Source: Pseudomonas fluorescens (GTDB lineage Bacteria; Pseudomonadota; Gammaproteobacteria; Pseudomonadales; Pseudomonadaceae). Taken from it: a stretch of 64,000 nucleotides of DNA. Shown in pieces: positions 52,273 through 59,588 of this stretch (position 1 is its first letter; the number at the start of each line of letters is the position of its first letter). The stretch lies in NCBI RefSeq assembly GCF_902497875.1, contig NZ_CABVHY010000024.1, forward strand, positions 1 through 64,000, given 5' to 3'. The notes under the pieces are model-generated. The model did not search any database and was not told where the DNA came from. It worked only from the letters and a program-made list of their open reading frames with translations. Position numbers and translations under genes: made by a program.

Positions 52273-52650
52273 AAACACTCCATGTTTTGAATTATGTCAT
52301 CGAAGAGGTGCTCATCAGCTTGTTCGGCGGAAGTGGGCGAGAACCTTCACGGCTTTGCTTCCAGCACCTCGAGCCCCTATTGCTCCTAGCCGGCACTCGT
52401 TACCGAGAAAACGCTGGCACAGCCAGCGGCAAGCAGGACGGGAAAATCGCTAGAGCCTTATGCATGGGAGTCACCTCACTGTCTGTGGTTGTATCAGAGT
52501 AGATGCTGGCAAGGTGATATCAAGTTGCCATTACTCAAAATAGTGCGAGCCCTTTAAAGCGTTCTCCGGCGTTATGCACGGACTTCACTTGGTCCACATC
52601 CTCGTGGCTGTACCACCCTCCTCCGGCGTCCTGCCGACCGAACGCAATCC
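52273..52650. other. Intergenic stretch, no gene seen
   Basis: About 370 bases between the MCP and the spanin genes. Short frames here lack ribosome binding sites. It should hold the MCP promoter. Confidence 0.4.
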
Positions 52651-53163
52651 CTATATCCCAAGTCCGTGGTACGCCTGCTCACACGTCACCCCCCTACCCC
52701 GGCCTTGATCAGCATCTGCCGCCAGGTCTCCCGCTCTTTGGTCAGCGCGCTTGAACACGTCGGCAAACACCATGACGGCGCGGGTAGCTGCCTGGCTTGC
52801 GGCGGTGGTGCAGGAATGGCCGCCGCTTTGACTGGCTGCGAGGCGACGGGCAAGGTCGTCAGCGGTGTCCCGCAGGCTGCCAGCAGAAGCGCGAGCGGCA
52901 TCAGCATCAGTGGTTGCTTGGTCGATGATCTGTTGGCCATCCTGAATCGCCTTGTTGATTGACTGTTGGCGGGCTTGTTCTTTGACGCGCTCAGCGGCTT
53001 CGTTGGTCAGTGCGGCGGCTGCGTCCCAGGTGTCGCGAGCATTCCACTCTTCCTGCCACTCGGCATCCTTGACCGACAGGCCGTGGTGATAGGCGCCAAA
53101 CAGTGCGCTGATGGCGAGCGCGACCAGCAGCAGGATAGCCCCTGCCTTCATGTAGGCCGTCAT
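52651..53163 (-). CDS. Phage i-spanin (Rz-like, DUF2514 type)
   Basis: A 170-residue inner-membrane protein: N-terminal TM (AGAILLLVALAISALFGAY) then a long coiled-coil periplasmic part rich in Ala, Asp and Gln. Rz proteins join with Rz1 to disrupt the outer membrane in phage lysis. Its start overlaps the preceding gene's stop by four bases, and Rz1 is nested inside it. Confidence 0.85.
   Translation of the reverse strand: MTAYMKAGAILLLVALAISALFGAYHHGLSVKDAEWQEEWNARDTWDAAAALTNEAAERVKEQARQQSINKAIQDGQQIIDQATTDADAARASAGSLRDTADDLARRLAASQSGGHSCTTAASQAATRAVMVFADVFKRADQRAGDLAADADQGRGRGVTCEQAYHGLGI
52686..52940 (-). CDS. Phage o-spanin (Rz1-like) nested in Rz
   Basis: An 84-residue frame inside the Rz gene in another register. 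Lipobox ALLLAAC followed by a short proline-rich mature part (PAPPPQARQLPAPSWC), the hallmark of Rz1 lipoproteins. The start is uncertain; the Met at MLMPLALLL is the alternative. Confidence 0.8.
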   Translation of the reverse strand: MANRSSTKQPLMLMPLALLLAACGTPLTTLPVASQPVKAAAIPAPPPQARQLPAPSWCLPTCSSALTKERETWRQMLIKAGVGG

Positions 53164-53486
53164 GCCTCATCATCCCAATCAGGCAGGTCGACGGTCTGGC
53201 CGGCCAGCGCATGAGTGCAGTCGCCCAAAAACTGAATGCGCCCATCGGTCACGAACGAATGACACACACGCTCTCTTTTTCCCACGCGGTTCACGGTCCA
53301 GTTGTAGTGGACCAGAATCGAAGGGGTGAACGTCGGCGCTTCCAGGTTCCCGTTCCAGCCCCACCGCGGGCCAGGGCCGGATCCATGCTGAATGCTATGC
53401 AGCATCTTGCAGCCAGGGCACTCGAACCACAGGGTTCCTTCGGCGCCAGTGGCCAGCGATCGAGACAATCTGCAGAAGGCTGTCAT
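53160..53486 (-). CDS. Phage DUF6527-type protein
   Basis: A 108-residue protein with FECPGCKMLH (zinc-type CXXC), GWNGNLEAPTFTPSI and CHSFVTDGRIQFLGDCTHALAGQTVDLPDW, a set I associate with DUF6527 in phage lysis cassettes. It starts at the ATG that overlaps the TGA of the broken hydrolase and overlaps Rz at its end, so the cassette was one translational unit. Confidence 0.75.
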   Translation of the reverse strand: MTAFCRLSRSLATGAEGTLWFECPGCKMLHSIQHGSGPGPRWGWNGNLEAPTFTPSILVHYNWTVNRVGKRERVCHSFVTDGRIQFLGDCTHALAGQTVDLPDWDDEA

Positions 53487-53908
53487 GGCACATCCCTGAA
53501 AAAGATGTGGTGCCCGAGCTTCAGCGTCAGCTTCGCTCCCACAGTCCAGACCGGAGCCTTCGGCATGGTGGTCGCGTAGTAGTGAGTCGCGCCACCGGTG
53601 GGATCTGGTGCGGTACCGGCGATCACCTAGTCGGCAGCTCGCTGCGCCTGGGCGAACTGCCCGGCCGGGATCGGCTTGCTCCCACTGAGGTAGGCATAGT
53701 TTGGGTCGTTCTTGTTCCAGCAGCTGAACTGCCAGGCTTTCAGGCACACGCCGGCATAGCCCTCGCCCCACCAGGACTTGGCCTTGCCATCGTTTACCCG
53801 GTTGCGGATCGTCCAGGCGACGGCGATCTGCCCGGCCAGCCCTTCCCCGCGGGCCTCGCCCCACAGCGTGCGCGCAAGGATGTCGCGGTTTTTCTCTGTG
53901 ACGGTCAT
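53483..53908 (-). pseudogene. Phage cell-wall hydrolase (endolysin, SleB-like) interrupted by TAG
   Basis: MTVTEKNRDILARTLWGEARGE is the Hydrolase_2/SleB N-terminus with the catalytic Glu in WGEARGE. After QAQRAAD a TAG (53627-53629) interrupts the frame, which then continues VIAGTAPDPTGGATHYYATTMPKAP to its proper TGA at 53483. The family reads through with a residue there. GGAGAAAAGC precedes the ATG. The lysis cassette is therefore inactive unless the stop is suppressed. Confidence 0.82.
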
Positions 53909-53922
53909 GCTTTTCTCCAGAC

Positions 53923-53948
53923 GAAAAAAAGCCCGCACAGCGGCGGGC
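53923..53948 (-). terminator. Rho-independent terminator
   Basis: GCCCGC/GCGGGC stem followed by TTTTTTT in the minus direction, downstream of the small gene at 53966. Confidence 0.75.
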
Positions 53949-53965
53949 GTCTTTTCGCAATATTT

Positions 53966-54088
53966 TTAAGAGGCTATATAAGGCGCCCATCCAGGCGAGA
54001 ACAATAAACCGGAAGGCGCAACGTGCCAGACAACGACATATCCGGCGATCAGCAGCACGGAAGTCACCATGACAATAAATCGATGCAT
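53966..54088 (-). CDS. Very small membrane protein
   Basis: A 40-residue protein, MHRFIVMVTSVLLIAGYVVV, with one hydrophobic segment. AAGGAGTGAGG precedes the ATG and a terminator follows the stop, supporting expression. It sits upstream of the lysis genes; a holin or antiholin is possible but unproven. Confidence 0.5.
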   Translation of the reverse strand: MHRFIVMVTSVLLIAGYVVVWHVAPSGLLFSPGWAPYIAS

Positions 54089-54309
54089 CCTCACTCCTTG
54101 AGTTTCGACAGCTTTTTTCGGCACGGAAATATAGCAGTGTGACATCACAGTCACTCCTCGTCCCTATTCGATTGTCTGGCCAGGATCCGCACCCCGCTCT
54201 TCTGTCATAAATGGGCCAGGAGCTTTGATTTTTTACTCACGCTGCTAGCATTGGAGGGTAACCGTCCGGCACCCTCTCTTGGATAATTGATCCCCTAGCT
54301 CGCGTTAGA

Positions 54310-55524
54310 TCAGGCGGAAGCCCTTTGGCGTCTAGCCCTCAATAAAACGACAACCCCAAAAATAGCGGAAAGGATGGAGCCCAAAAGCACCCCGACCTTT
54401 ACCTCATCTACCAGATGCGGAGCATTTGGGAATGCCAGCGCCCCTATAAAGAGGCTCATCGTGAATCCAATTCCGCACAGCAGTGCGACTCCATACAGCT
54501 GAAGCCACCCACAACCTTCGGGTAGTTTTGCCAAGCCGAAGCGAATGGCCAACGCAGCTAGACCGAATACCCCTAGTTGTTTGCCCACCAATAGCCCCAA
54601 AGCAACGCCAAGTGGTACTGGATCGATCAGATTATTTGGCGAAATACCAGCAAGGGATACACCTGCATTGGCAAAGCCGAAGATTGGCACAACCGCGAAC
54701 GCTACCCACGGATGCATTTTTTCTTCGAGGTAAAGAAGTGGTGACCTATGCTCGTTGTTCGGATCACCCAGCGGAATGCAAAGGGCAAGGATGACGCCAG
54801 TCAAGGTCGCATGGATACCAGATTGAAGCATGAAGAACCATAGCAGGCCGCCTGCTGCCAAGTAGGGGAAGAGTCTTTTCACGCCGCAGCGGTTGAGTAC
54901 CATCAGAAAAACAACAACCCCCAGTGAAGCCAGCAGCATGCTGATGGACAGACCACTGGTGTAAAACAGGGCGATGATGAGCACTGCCCCAAGGTCATCA
55001 AGAATCGCCAGTGCGGACAGAAAGATTTTCAATGAGATGGGAACACGCTTGCCGAGTAGCGACAGCACGCCTAAGGCAAACGCGATATCAGTTGCTGCGG
55101 GAATGGCCCATCCATCAATGGTTTCCGCGTTACCCCAGTTGACGACGATGTAGATCAAGGCAGGTAACAGCATGCCGCCAAGCGCGGCGAAACCTGGAAG
55201 AGAGCGTTGACTCCAGTTCGATAACTGGCCTGCCAGCATTTCACGCTTGATCTCTAGGCCGACTAACAGGAAGAAGACAGCCATCAGGCCATCGTTGACC
55301 CAATGCTCAATCGAGAGCCCCAAGACTTTAATTTGCAGTGTCGAGAAGTAAGCGGCTGACCAAGGAGAATTCGCCACGACGAGCGCTGCCAGAGCAAAGG
55401 CCATCAGGATCAAGCCACCTGCTGATTCAGCGGCGAAAAATCGAGAGGGAAAAGCTAGAGCGAAAGGTGACTTGCGATGGTCATGGGTTTTATCCAGACG
55501 CGGCGGATCTAAGCTCATAGGCAC
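54310..55524 (-). CDS. nhaA: Na+/H+ antiporter NhaA
   Basis: A 404-residue, 12-TM antiporter that exports Na+ in exchange for H+ at high pH or salt. The ion-binding aspartates lie in PAATDIAFALG and AILDDLGAVLIIALFYT, as in E. coli NhaA D133, D163 and D164. The start may be the GTG at 55524 (GGAG five bases before) or the ATG two codons later. Located inside the prophage remnant, so probably acquired cargo. Confidence 0.92.
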   Translation of the reverse strand: MPMSLDPPRLDKTHDHRKSPFALAFPSRFFAAESAGGLILMAFALAALVVANSPWSAAYFSTLQIKVLGLSIEHWVNDGLMAVFFLLVGLEIKREMLAGQLSNWSQRSLPGFAALGGMLLPALIYIVVNWGNAETIDGWAIPAATDIAFALGVLSLLGKRVPISLKIFLSALAILDDLGAVLIIALFYTSGLSISMLLASLGVVVFLMVLNRCGVKRLFPYLAAGGLLWFFMLQSGIHATLTGVILALCIPLGDPNNEHRSPLLYLEEKMHPWVAFAVVPIFGFANAGVSLAGISPNNLIDPVPLGVALGLLVGKQLGVFGLAALAIRFGLAKLPEGCGWLQLYGVALLCGIGFTMSLFIGALAFPNAPHLVDEVKVGVLLGSILSAIFGVVVLLRARRQRASA

Positions 55525-55785
55525 GACAACTCCGCGCTGGCGGCCCGACCTGCGCTGAATTAAACCTGCCCTACCGCCTTTTGCGGTGACACCCAGAGCC
55601 GTATTCTACACAAAAGGTATACCGCTAGGTGGCACAGAGCTATGTGCCCGGGTGATCAGTGATGCCGAGCCGGATTATCGCTTATCTGAAAGGTGGATTG
55701 CCCAGACGCATACAAGAATAGTGTCCACAAAAATAAGTGGATACCATCACCCTCCTAGGCTTCGTCTTATCGATCCCCAGACGAA
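55525..55785. other. Intergenic stretch upstream of nhaA, no gene seen
   Basis: About 260 bases. An open frame runs through it and beyond on the plus strand but has no ribosome binding site. It should hold the nhaA promoter. Confidence 0.4.
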
Positions 55786-55807
55786 GAAAACCCCGAGCGT
55801 GTCGGGG
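55786..55807 (-). terminator. Rho-independent terminator
   Basis: CCCCGA/TCGGGG stem followed by TTTTCTTC in the minus direction, past the small exported-protein gene at 55843. Confidence 0.7.
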
Positions 55808-55842
55808 TCGTGGTGTATTGCTTGGCGCGCCCTAATGCTTTG

Positions 55843-56079
55843 CTATCCAGCTACAGTTGTACTCGGGTCGATATCTGTGCCGCTGGTTTTAATAGGGGCG
55901 CCCACTTTACTCGAAGTATCGAGCTGTTCATTGGCGCTCAAGATAGAACTCCCCTCATCGGCATGGTTGATTTCGAACGAGCCCATTACCTGCTGCTTCC
56001 AGCCAGAAGACACTGTCCATACGCACGCCAGCGCAAATAAAAAAATCATCTGTATCGCCACTTTTGAAATGCTAGGCAT
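55843..56079 (-). CDS. Small exported or membrane-anchored protein
   Basis: A 78-residue protein with MPSISKVAIQMIFLFALACVW, a signal or single TM, then a polar, Ser/Asp-rich tail. GAGGAGTGAACCC precedes the ATG and a terminator follows. Function unknown. Confidence 0.6.
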   Translation of the reverse strand: MPSISKVAIQMIFLFALACVWTVSSGWKQQVMGSFEINHADEGSSILSANEQLDTSSKVGAPIKTSGTDIDPSTTVAG

Positions 56080-56207
56080 GGGTTCACTCCTCGACCGTAT
56101 TATTTTTATTTGAGCATAGAACTATTTCAGCGTGATGGCAGACAAGGGCAGCATGAGTCACCTACGCACAGCGTAGTGCTTGGCGCCGCCTATCGGCATG
56201 ACTCAGC

Positions 56208-56642
56208 TCAAGCCGTCACGACGTCAAACCGCTCCATGTACCGGCACGCATCGGCCAAAGTTTTCGGGCTGTGGATTGAGGGGTTGGGAATACCCACTGC
56301 GGCTGCACACCACTCGGAACAGAACTGCGAATCGCCGTCCGTTTGGTTGCGGTTGAACAGCTGGCTGAAGATCATGGAAAACCAGCCATAGCTGAAGCCG
56401 TCCGTCTTGGCGAAGTACTTCAAGACGGTGCCCGCATCCGCCCACGGCAGATCGATCACGTCCCACTTCTCCGGCTCCAGCTCGATCACCTTTGCTCGGA
56501 CACCTTTGTCCATGATCGAACTCGAGTAGCAGACCCCGGACACCACCAATTCGCAATGTGAGTACGGCGAGCCCGACCACCACTGAATAAACCGCGCGCC
56601 GATCCGCTCGTCATCTTTACGCAAGGCCAGTTGCACAGACAT
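56208..56642 (-). CDS. Phage-associated permuted papain-like (YiiX/NlpC-type) protein
   Basis: A 144-residue protein with the His motif GSPYSHCELV and the Cys motif QFCSEWCAAA, in the circularly permuted order of YiiX/LRAT-like amidases. Such proteins occur near phage tail genes. Its start is three bases after the stop of the gene at 56645. Confidence 0.7.
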   Translation of the reverse strand: MSVQLALRKDDERIGARFIQWWSGSPYSHCELVVSGVCYSSSIMDKGVRAKVIELEPEKWDVIDLPWADAGTVLKYFAKTDGFSYGWFSMIFSQLFNRNQTDGDSQFCSEWCAAAVGIPNPSIHSPKTLADACRYMERFDVVTA

Positions 56643-56644
56643 GG

Positions 56645-56857
56645 TTAGGCTCCCGGAAGGGTGTAGTCGATGGCGACGACAGCCAGTTCCTCAGCAGTCG
56701 TCGCCGCGCGGAGCTGATCGTCGATACCCTGGCGCCGGCCGGTCAGGTAGGCCGAGACGTTGGCGAAGGCGGTGACCTTGGCCAAGGTGCGCGCCAGGTA
56801 TTCGTCGCGCTCCAGGCCACGGGAAGCGGCCGCGATATCGATCCACGGGGTACACAT
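56645..56857 (-). CDS. Phage protein, probably truncated at its N-terminus
   Basis: A 70-residue frame, MCTPWIDIAAASRGLERDEY, ending TAEELAVVAIDYTLPGA. The frame stays open upstream (GWPAM), towards the integrase fragment, so the 5' part seems lost in the deletion that joined this block to the integrase. Function unknown. Confidence 0.55.
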   Translation of the reverse strand: MCTPWIDIAAASRGLERDEYLARTLAKVTAFANVSAYLTGRRQGIDDQLRAATTAEELAVVAIDYTLPGA

Positions 56858-56880
56858 CGCTGGCCAACCCTTGCTCAGGG

Positions 56881-57429
56881 GTGAAGGGAAACCGCGAGAC
56901 CGGGCGGGACGTATACATCGAGGACGATCTACTGCTGCAGGTTTGGGAATGCGCTGAGCAACCTCTGCGCGATGCGCTGGATCTGTTCTACCTGACAGGC
57001 CAGCGGATCGCCGACACGCTGAAGATGGACCAAAGCCATATTCGGGACAAACAGCTTTGGGTTCAGCAAGGGAAAACCGGCGCCAAGCGTCGCATCGAGC
57101 TGGTGGGCGAGCTGAAAGCTCTTATCGAACGCATCGCTGCCAGGAAGGAGCTCTGCGCTATTAAGTCAAACAAGCTGATCATCATGGAGGACGGCAGTCC
57201 GATGACGCCGCGGACCTTGCGCACCAGGTTTGATAAAGCGAGGGAAGATGCCGGCATCGATAAAGCGCACTTTCAGATGCGCGATTTGCGGGCCAAGGCG
57301 GCCACCGACAAAGAAGAGTCAACGGGGAATATCAGGGAGGCGCGGGACCAACTCGGACATACCACAATCGGCATGACAGAGCAGTACATCAGGATGCGCA
57401 AGGGGATGAAGGTCACGCCAACAAAGTGA
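56881..57429 (+). pseudogene. 5'-truncated phage integrase (tyrosine recombinase catalytic domain)
   Basis: 182 residues covering only the catalytic half: R in LTGQRIADTL, the second R in MRDLRAKAA, H in QLGHTTIGM and Y in EQYIRMRKG. Integrase-like sequence runs a little upstream (NPCSGVKGNRE) and then stops; full-length relatives have about 200 more residues. It ends 83 bases from the attachment repeat in tRNA-Leu, so this was the integrase of the element. Confidence 0.85.
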
Positions 57430-57433
57430 CCGA

Positions 57434-57461
57434 TTGCGGAACTAGTTAAAAATTGCGGAAC
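57434..57461. promoter_or_regulatory. Paired TTGCGGAAC sites at right end of element
   Basis: TTGCGGAAC at 57434-57442 and again at 57453-57461, between the integrase stop and the attachment repeat. They match the two copies at the left end (39188, 39250). Confidence 0.45.
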
Positions 57462-57511
57462 AAAAAAACGAAGGGCCTGCATGAGAAGTATCACGCAAGC
57501 CCTTGATATGT

Positions 57512-57570
57512 ATGGTGCCCGAAGCCGGAATCGAACCGGCACGCCCTTACGAGCGGGGGATTTTAAGTCC
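57512..57570. repeat. Attachment-site repeat within tRNA-Leu
   Basis: The 59 bases identical to 39087-39145. Integration here kept the tRNA intact and supplied a new terminator (AAGGGCCTGC/GCAAGCCCTT region at 57473-57503). Confidence 0.92.
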
Positions 57571-57599
57571 CATGCGTCTACCAGTTTCGCCATTCGGGC
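57513..57599 (-). tRNA. tRNA-Leu (UAA anticodon)
   Basis: An 87-nt tRNA with 5' GCCCGAA pairing with 3' TTCGGGC, A73 and encoded CCA, T-arm GGTTCGATTCC, a long variable arm and anticodon loop CTTAAAA. Class II structure and anticodon UAA identify leucine. Integration site of the element to its left. Confidence 0.95.
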
Positions 57600-57795
57600 G
57601 GTAGCGCGGTTAAGCGGTTTGCAGCCACTTTAAATAACGATTAAGCAGCTTAAACGCTTGTGCAGCAAAGGAAGAAATATATACATCCCTTCCCTTCGAA
57701 GCAAGTTCGTCGACGTCAAATACGAGACAAAATCTTGCGCCGAAGCTTAAATAAAAAAGCTCCGTAAATCATAGATCTACGGAGCCTGTTTATGA

Positions 57796-57869
57796 TGGAG
57801 GCCGAGGTCGGAATCGAACCGGCGTAGGCGGATTTGCAATCCGCTGCATAACCATTTTGCTACTCGGCC
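57796..57869 (-). tRNA. tRNA-Cys (GCA anticodon)
   Basis: A 74-nt tRNA with acceptor GGCCGAG/CTCGGCC, U73, CCA end, T-arm GGTTCGATTCC and anticodon loop TTGCAAA. It lies upstream of tRNA-Leu on the same strand, probably in one transcript. Confidence 0.95.
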
Positions 57870-58235
57870 TCAAACGTTTGATGTCATTTCCATCTACATC
57901 AAACGTGTACACATTAGAGCTGAAAACTAGACTCTAATCTAGCTCTCAACCCTTTGAAATCTAAGGGGTTTTTCTAGTTCCTGTATCAGGAATGGACGCA
58001 ATTCTGGACTTGTTCGCAGGACATGTCAAGAACCGTCAGAAAAAAATTAACAATAGGTCAAACGGTGGCGCCTCTGTCCTTGCGTCAGGCCACCGCTGGC
58101 CCTTTTGCGCCAGCCAACAGCTGATCAATGGGGAAATACCGACGCCCCGAAGATAACACTACACTTGCGCTGCCAGCGCCAGCTTTTACTGTGGATCAGG
58201 CTTTGGATGGACATCCTCTGGAAGAACTCAATCCC
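57870..58235. other. Intergenic stretch with terminator at 57948-57973
   Basis: About 365 bases between tRNA-Cys and the hydrolase gene. AACCCTTT pairs with AAGGGGTT followed by TTTTT (57948-57973, plus polarity). The tRNA promoter must also lie here. No further gene seen. Confidence 0.5.
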
Positions 58236-59000
58236 ATGCCACGAACCGTCGTTTTACTTCTCGCCGTGATTACAGCCTTGTACCTCGGGCTCTGTGTTGC
58301 CTTGTTTGTGTTTCAGCGTGCGCTCATCTATTTTCCGCAACCTCGAGCCCCGGGCATCTCTGCAACGATTCTCACGCTGCCAGTGGCCGACGCCCAGGTG
58401 CTGGTTTCAACCAGGCCCCACGATGGTCCGGATGCGCTTATCTATTTCGGTGGCAATGCCGAGGATGTTTCGCGGAACCTGCCCGAGTTTTCGCAAGCTT
58501 TCCCGAATCAGGCGATCTACCTGCTGCACTACCGAGGGTTTGGCGGCAGCTCCGGATCCCCTTCCGAGGAGGCACTTGAGCGTGATGCCCTGGCCTTGTT
58601 TGACAGGGTCCACGCCGAGCACCCCAACACGGTGATTGTCGGCCGCAGCCTGGGCACCGGCGTCGCCATTCATCTTGCCAACCAGCGGCCGGCATCGCGG
58701 CTGATCCTGATCACGCCGTACAGCAGTCTGGAAGACCTGGCCGCGATCAAAATGCCGTTTTTCCCGGTGCGCTGGCTGCTCAAGGACAAGTTCGAATCCT
58801 CGAAGTACGCCCCGCGCATCCGCATCCCGACGCTGTTGATCGCGGCTGAACACGACGAAATCATACCGCGGGCCAATACCGAGAAACTCTACGCGCAGTT
58901 CTCCCCTGGCGTGGCCTCGCTCAAGGTGATTGCCGGTGCCGACCACAACTCGATTTCGCAAAGCCCGGAATACTTGAAACTGCTCGCCAGCGGGATGTGA
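58236..59000 (+). CDS. Alpha/beta hydrolase, membrane-anchored
   Basis: A 254-residue protein. One N-terminal TM (TVVLLLAVITALYLGLCVALFVF), then an alpha/beta hydrolase fold: oxyanion region HYRGFGGSSG, nucleophile in GRSLGTG, acid in AAEHDEI and histidine in GADHNS. Resembles the BEM46/YfhR group, of unknown substrate. The ATG at 58236 puts the TM at the start; an upstream 36-codon extension was rejected. Confidence 0.85.
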   Translation: MPRTVVLLLAVITALYLGLCVALFVFQRALIYFPQPRAPGISATILTLPVADAQVLVSTRPHDGPDALIYFGGNAEDVSRNLPEFSQAFPNQAIYLLHYRGFGGSSGSPSEEALERDALALFDRVHAEHPNTVIVGRSLGTGVAIHLANQRPASRLILITPYSSLEDLAAIKMPFFPVRWLLKDKFESSKYAPRIRIPTLLIAAEHDEIIPRANTEKLYAQFSPGVASLKVIAGADHNSISQSPEYLKLLASGM

Positions 59001-59063
59001 TCGACAGCAAGGCGCCCGGCCGCAATCCGGCATGGCAGTCTGATCAAACCGGACGGGGACCTT

Positions 59064-59468
59064 TCAGGCATTTGCCGGGTCGCAGTTGACCATCCAGCTG
59101 ATGCCGAACTGGTCGACCAGCATGCCAAAACCTTCGGCCCAGAAGGTCTTGCCAAACGGCATGCTGACGGTGCCACCGACCGCCAGCGCATCGAACACCC
59201 GCTGCCCCTCGCTGGTGTCCTTTACCCCAATGGAGAGGAACACCCGGGTTGTCGAGCTGTTGTCGCCACAGCCATCGGAGGCATACAGCAGGCTATCGCC
59301 AAGACGGAAACTGGCGTGCATGACACTGTTCGGATCGGGCATCTGCTGCCCTTCAGGAGCTTCCCGGGAATGGAACAGGAATTCGATTTTGGCGCCAACG
59401 GCGGACTCGTAGAATTTCAACGCGTCTTCACAACGTCCGGCGAAGAACAGGTAGGGAGTGATCTGCAT
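59064..59468 (-). CDS. VOC-family (PhnB-like) protein
   Basis: A 134-residue two-repeat glyoxalase-fold protein: QITPYLFFAGRCEDALKFYESA and MPFGKTFWAEGFGMLVDQFGISWMVN are the PhnB/3-demethylubiquinone-9-methyltransferase-like signatures. AGTGGAGGTTTCGTC precedes the ATG. No specific function. Confidence 0.87.
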   Translation of the reverse strand: MQITPYLFFAGRCEDALKFYESAVGAKIEFLFHSREAPEGQQMPDPNSVMHASFRLGDSLLYASDGCGDNSSTTRVFLSIGVKDTSEGQRVFDALAVGGTVSMPFGKTFWAEGFGMLVDQFGISWMVNCDPANA

Positions 59469-59588
59469 GACGAAACCTCCACTTGAGGCGCACGTCTGGC
59501 TCGCGCCCGTGCCTGCCCACTATAGCAACGCTGCGGATGCCGTGCCGATGCCACTCCCAACGGTACACCACAGGTTCGGCCTGGGTCA

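Larger units (their letters stand above)
39087..57570. mobile_element. Integrated element of about 18.4 kb at tRNA-Leu(UAA)
   Basis: Bounded by an exact 59-bp direct repeat (39087-39145 and 57512-57570), which is the 3' part of tRNA-Leu. A 5'-truncated phage integrase lies next to the intact tRNA, and paired TTGCGGAAC sites lie inside each end. Contents: sulfatase/porin/lipoprotein cargo on the left, prophage lysis and tail-associated remnants with MCP and nhaA on the right. Several genes are decayed, so the element is probably immobile. Confidence 0.85.

Noticed and set aside
27593..52650. Short match CCTGCCGACCGAAC at 27600 and near 52630
   Set aside because: Only about 14 bases, with no palindrome or border context; may be chance.
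53487..53990. N-terminal extension of the DUF6527 frame
   Set aside because: The upstream part is out of register with the cell-wall hydrolase and is arginine-rich noise; the DUF6527 start overlaps the hydrolase stop.
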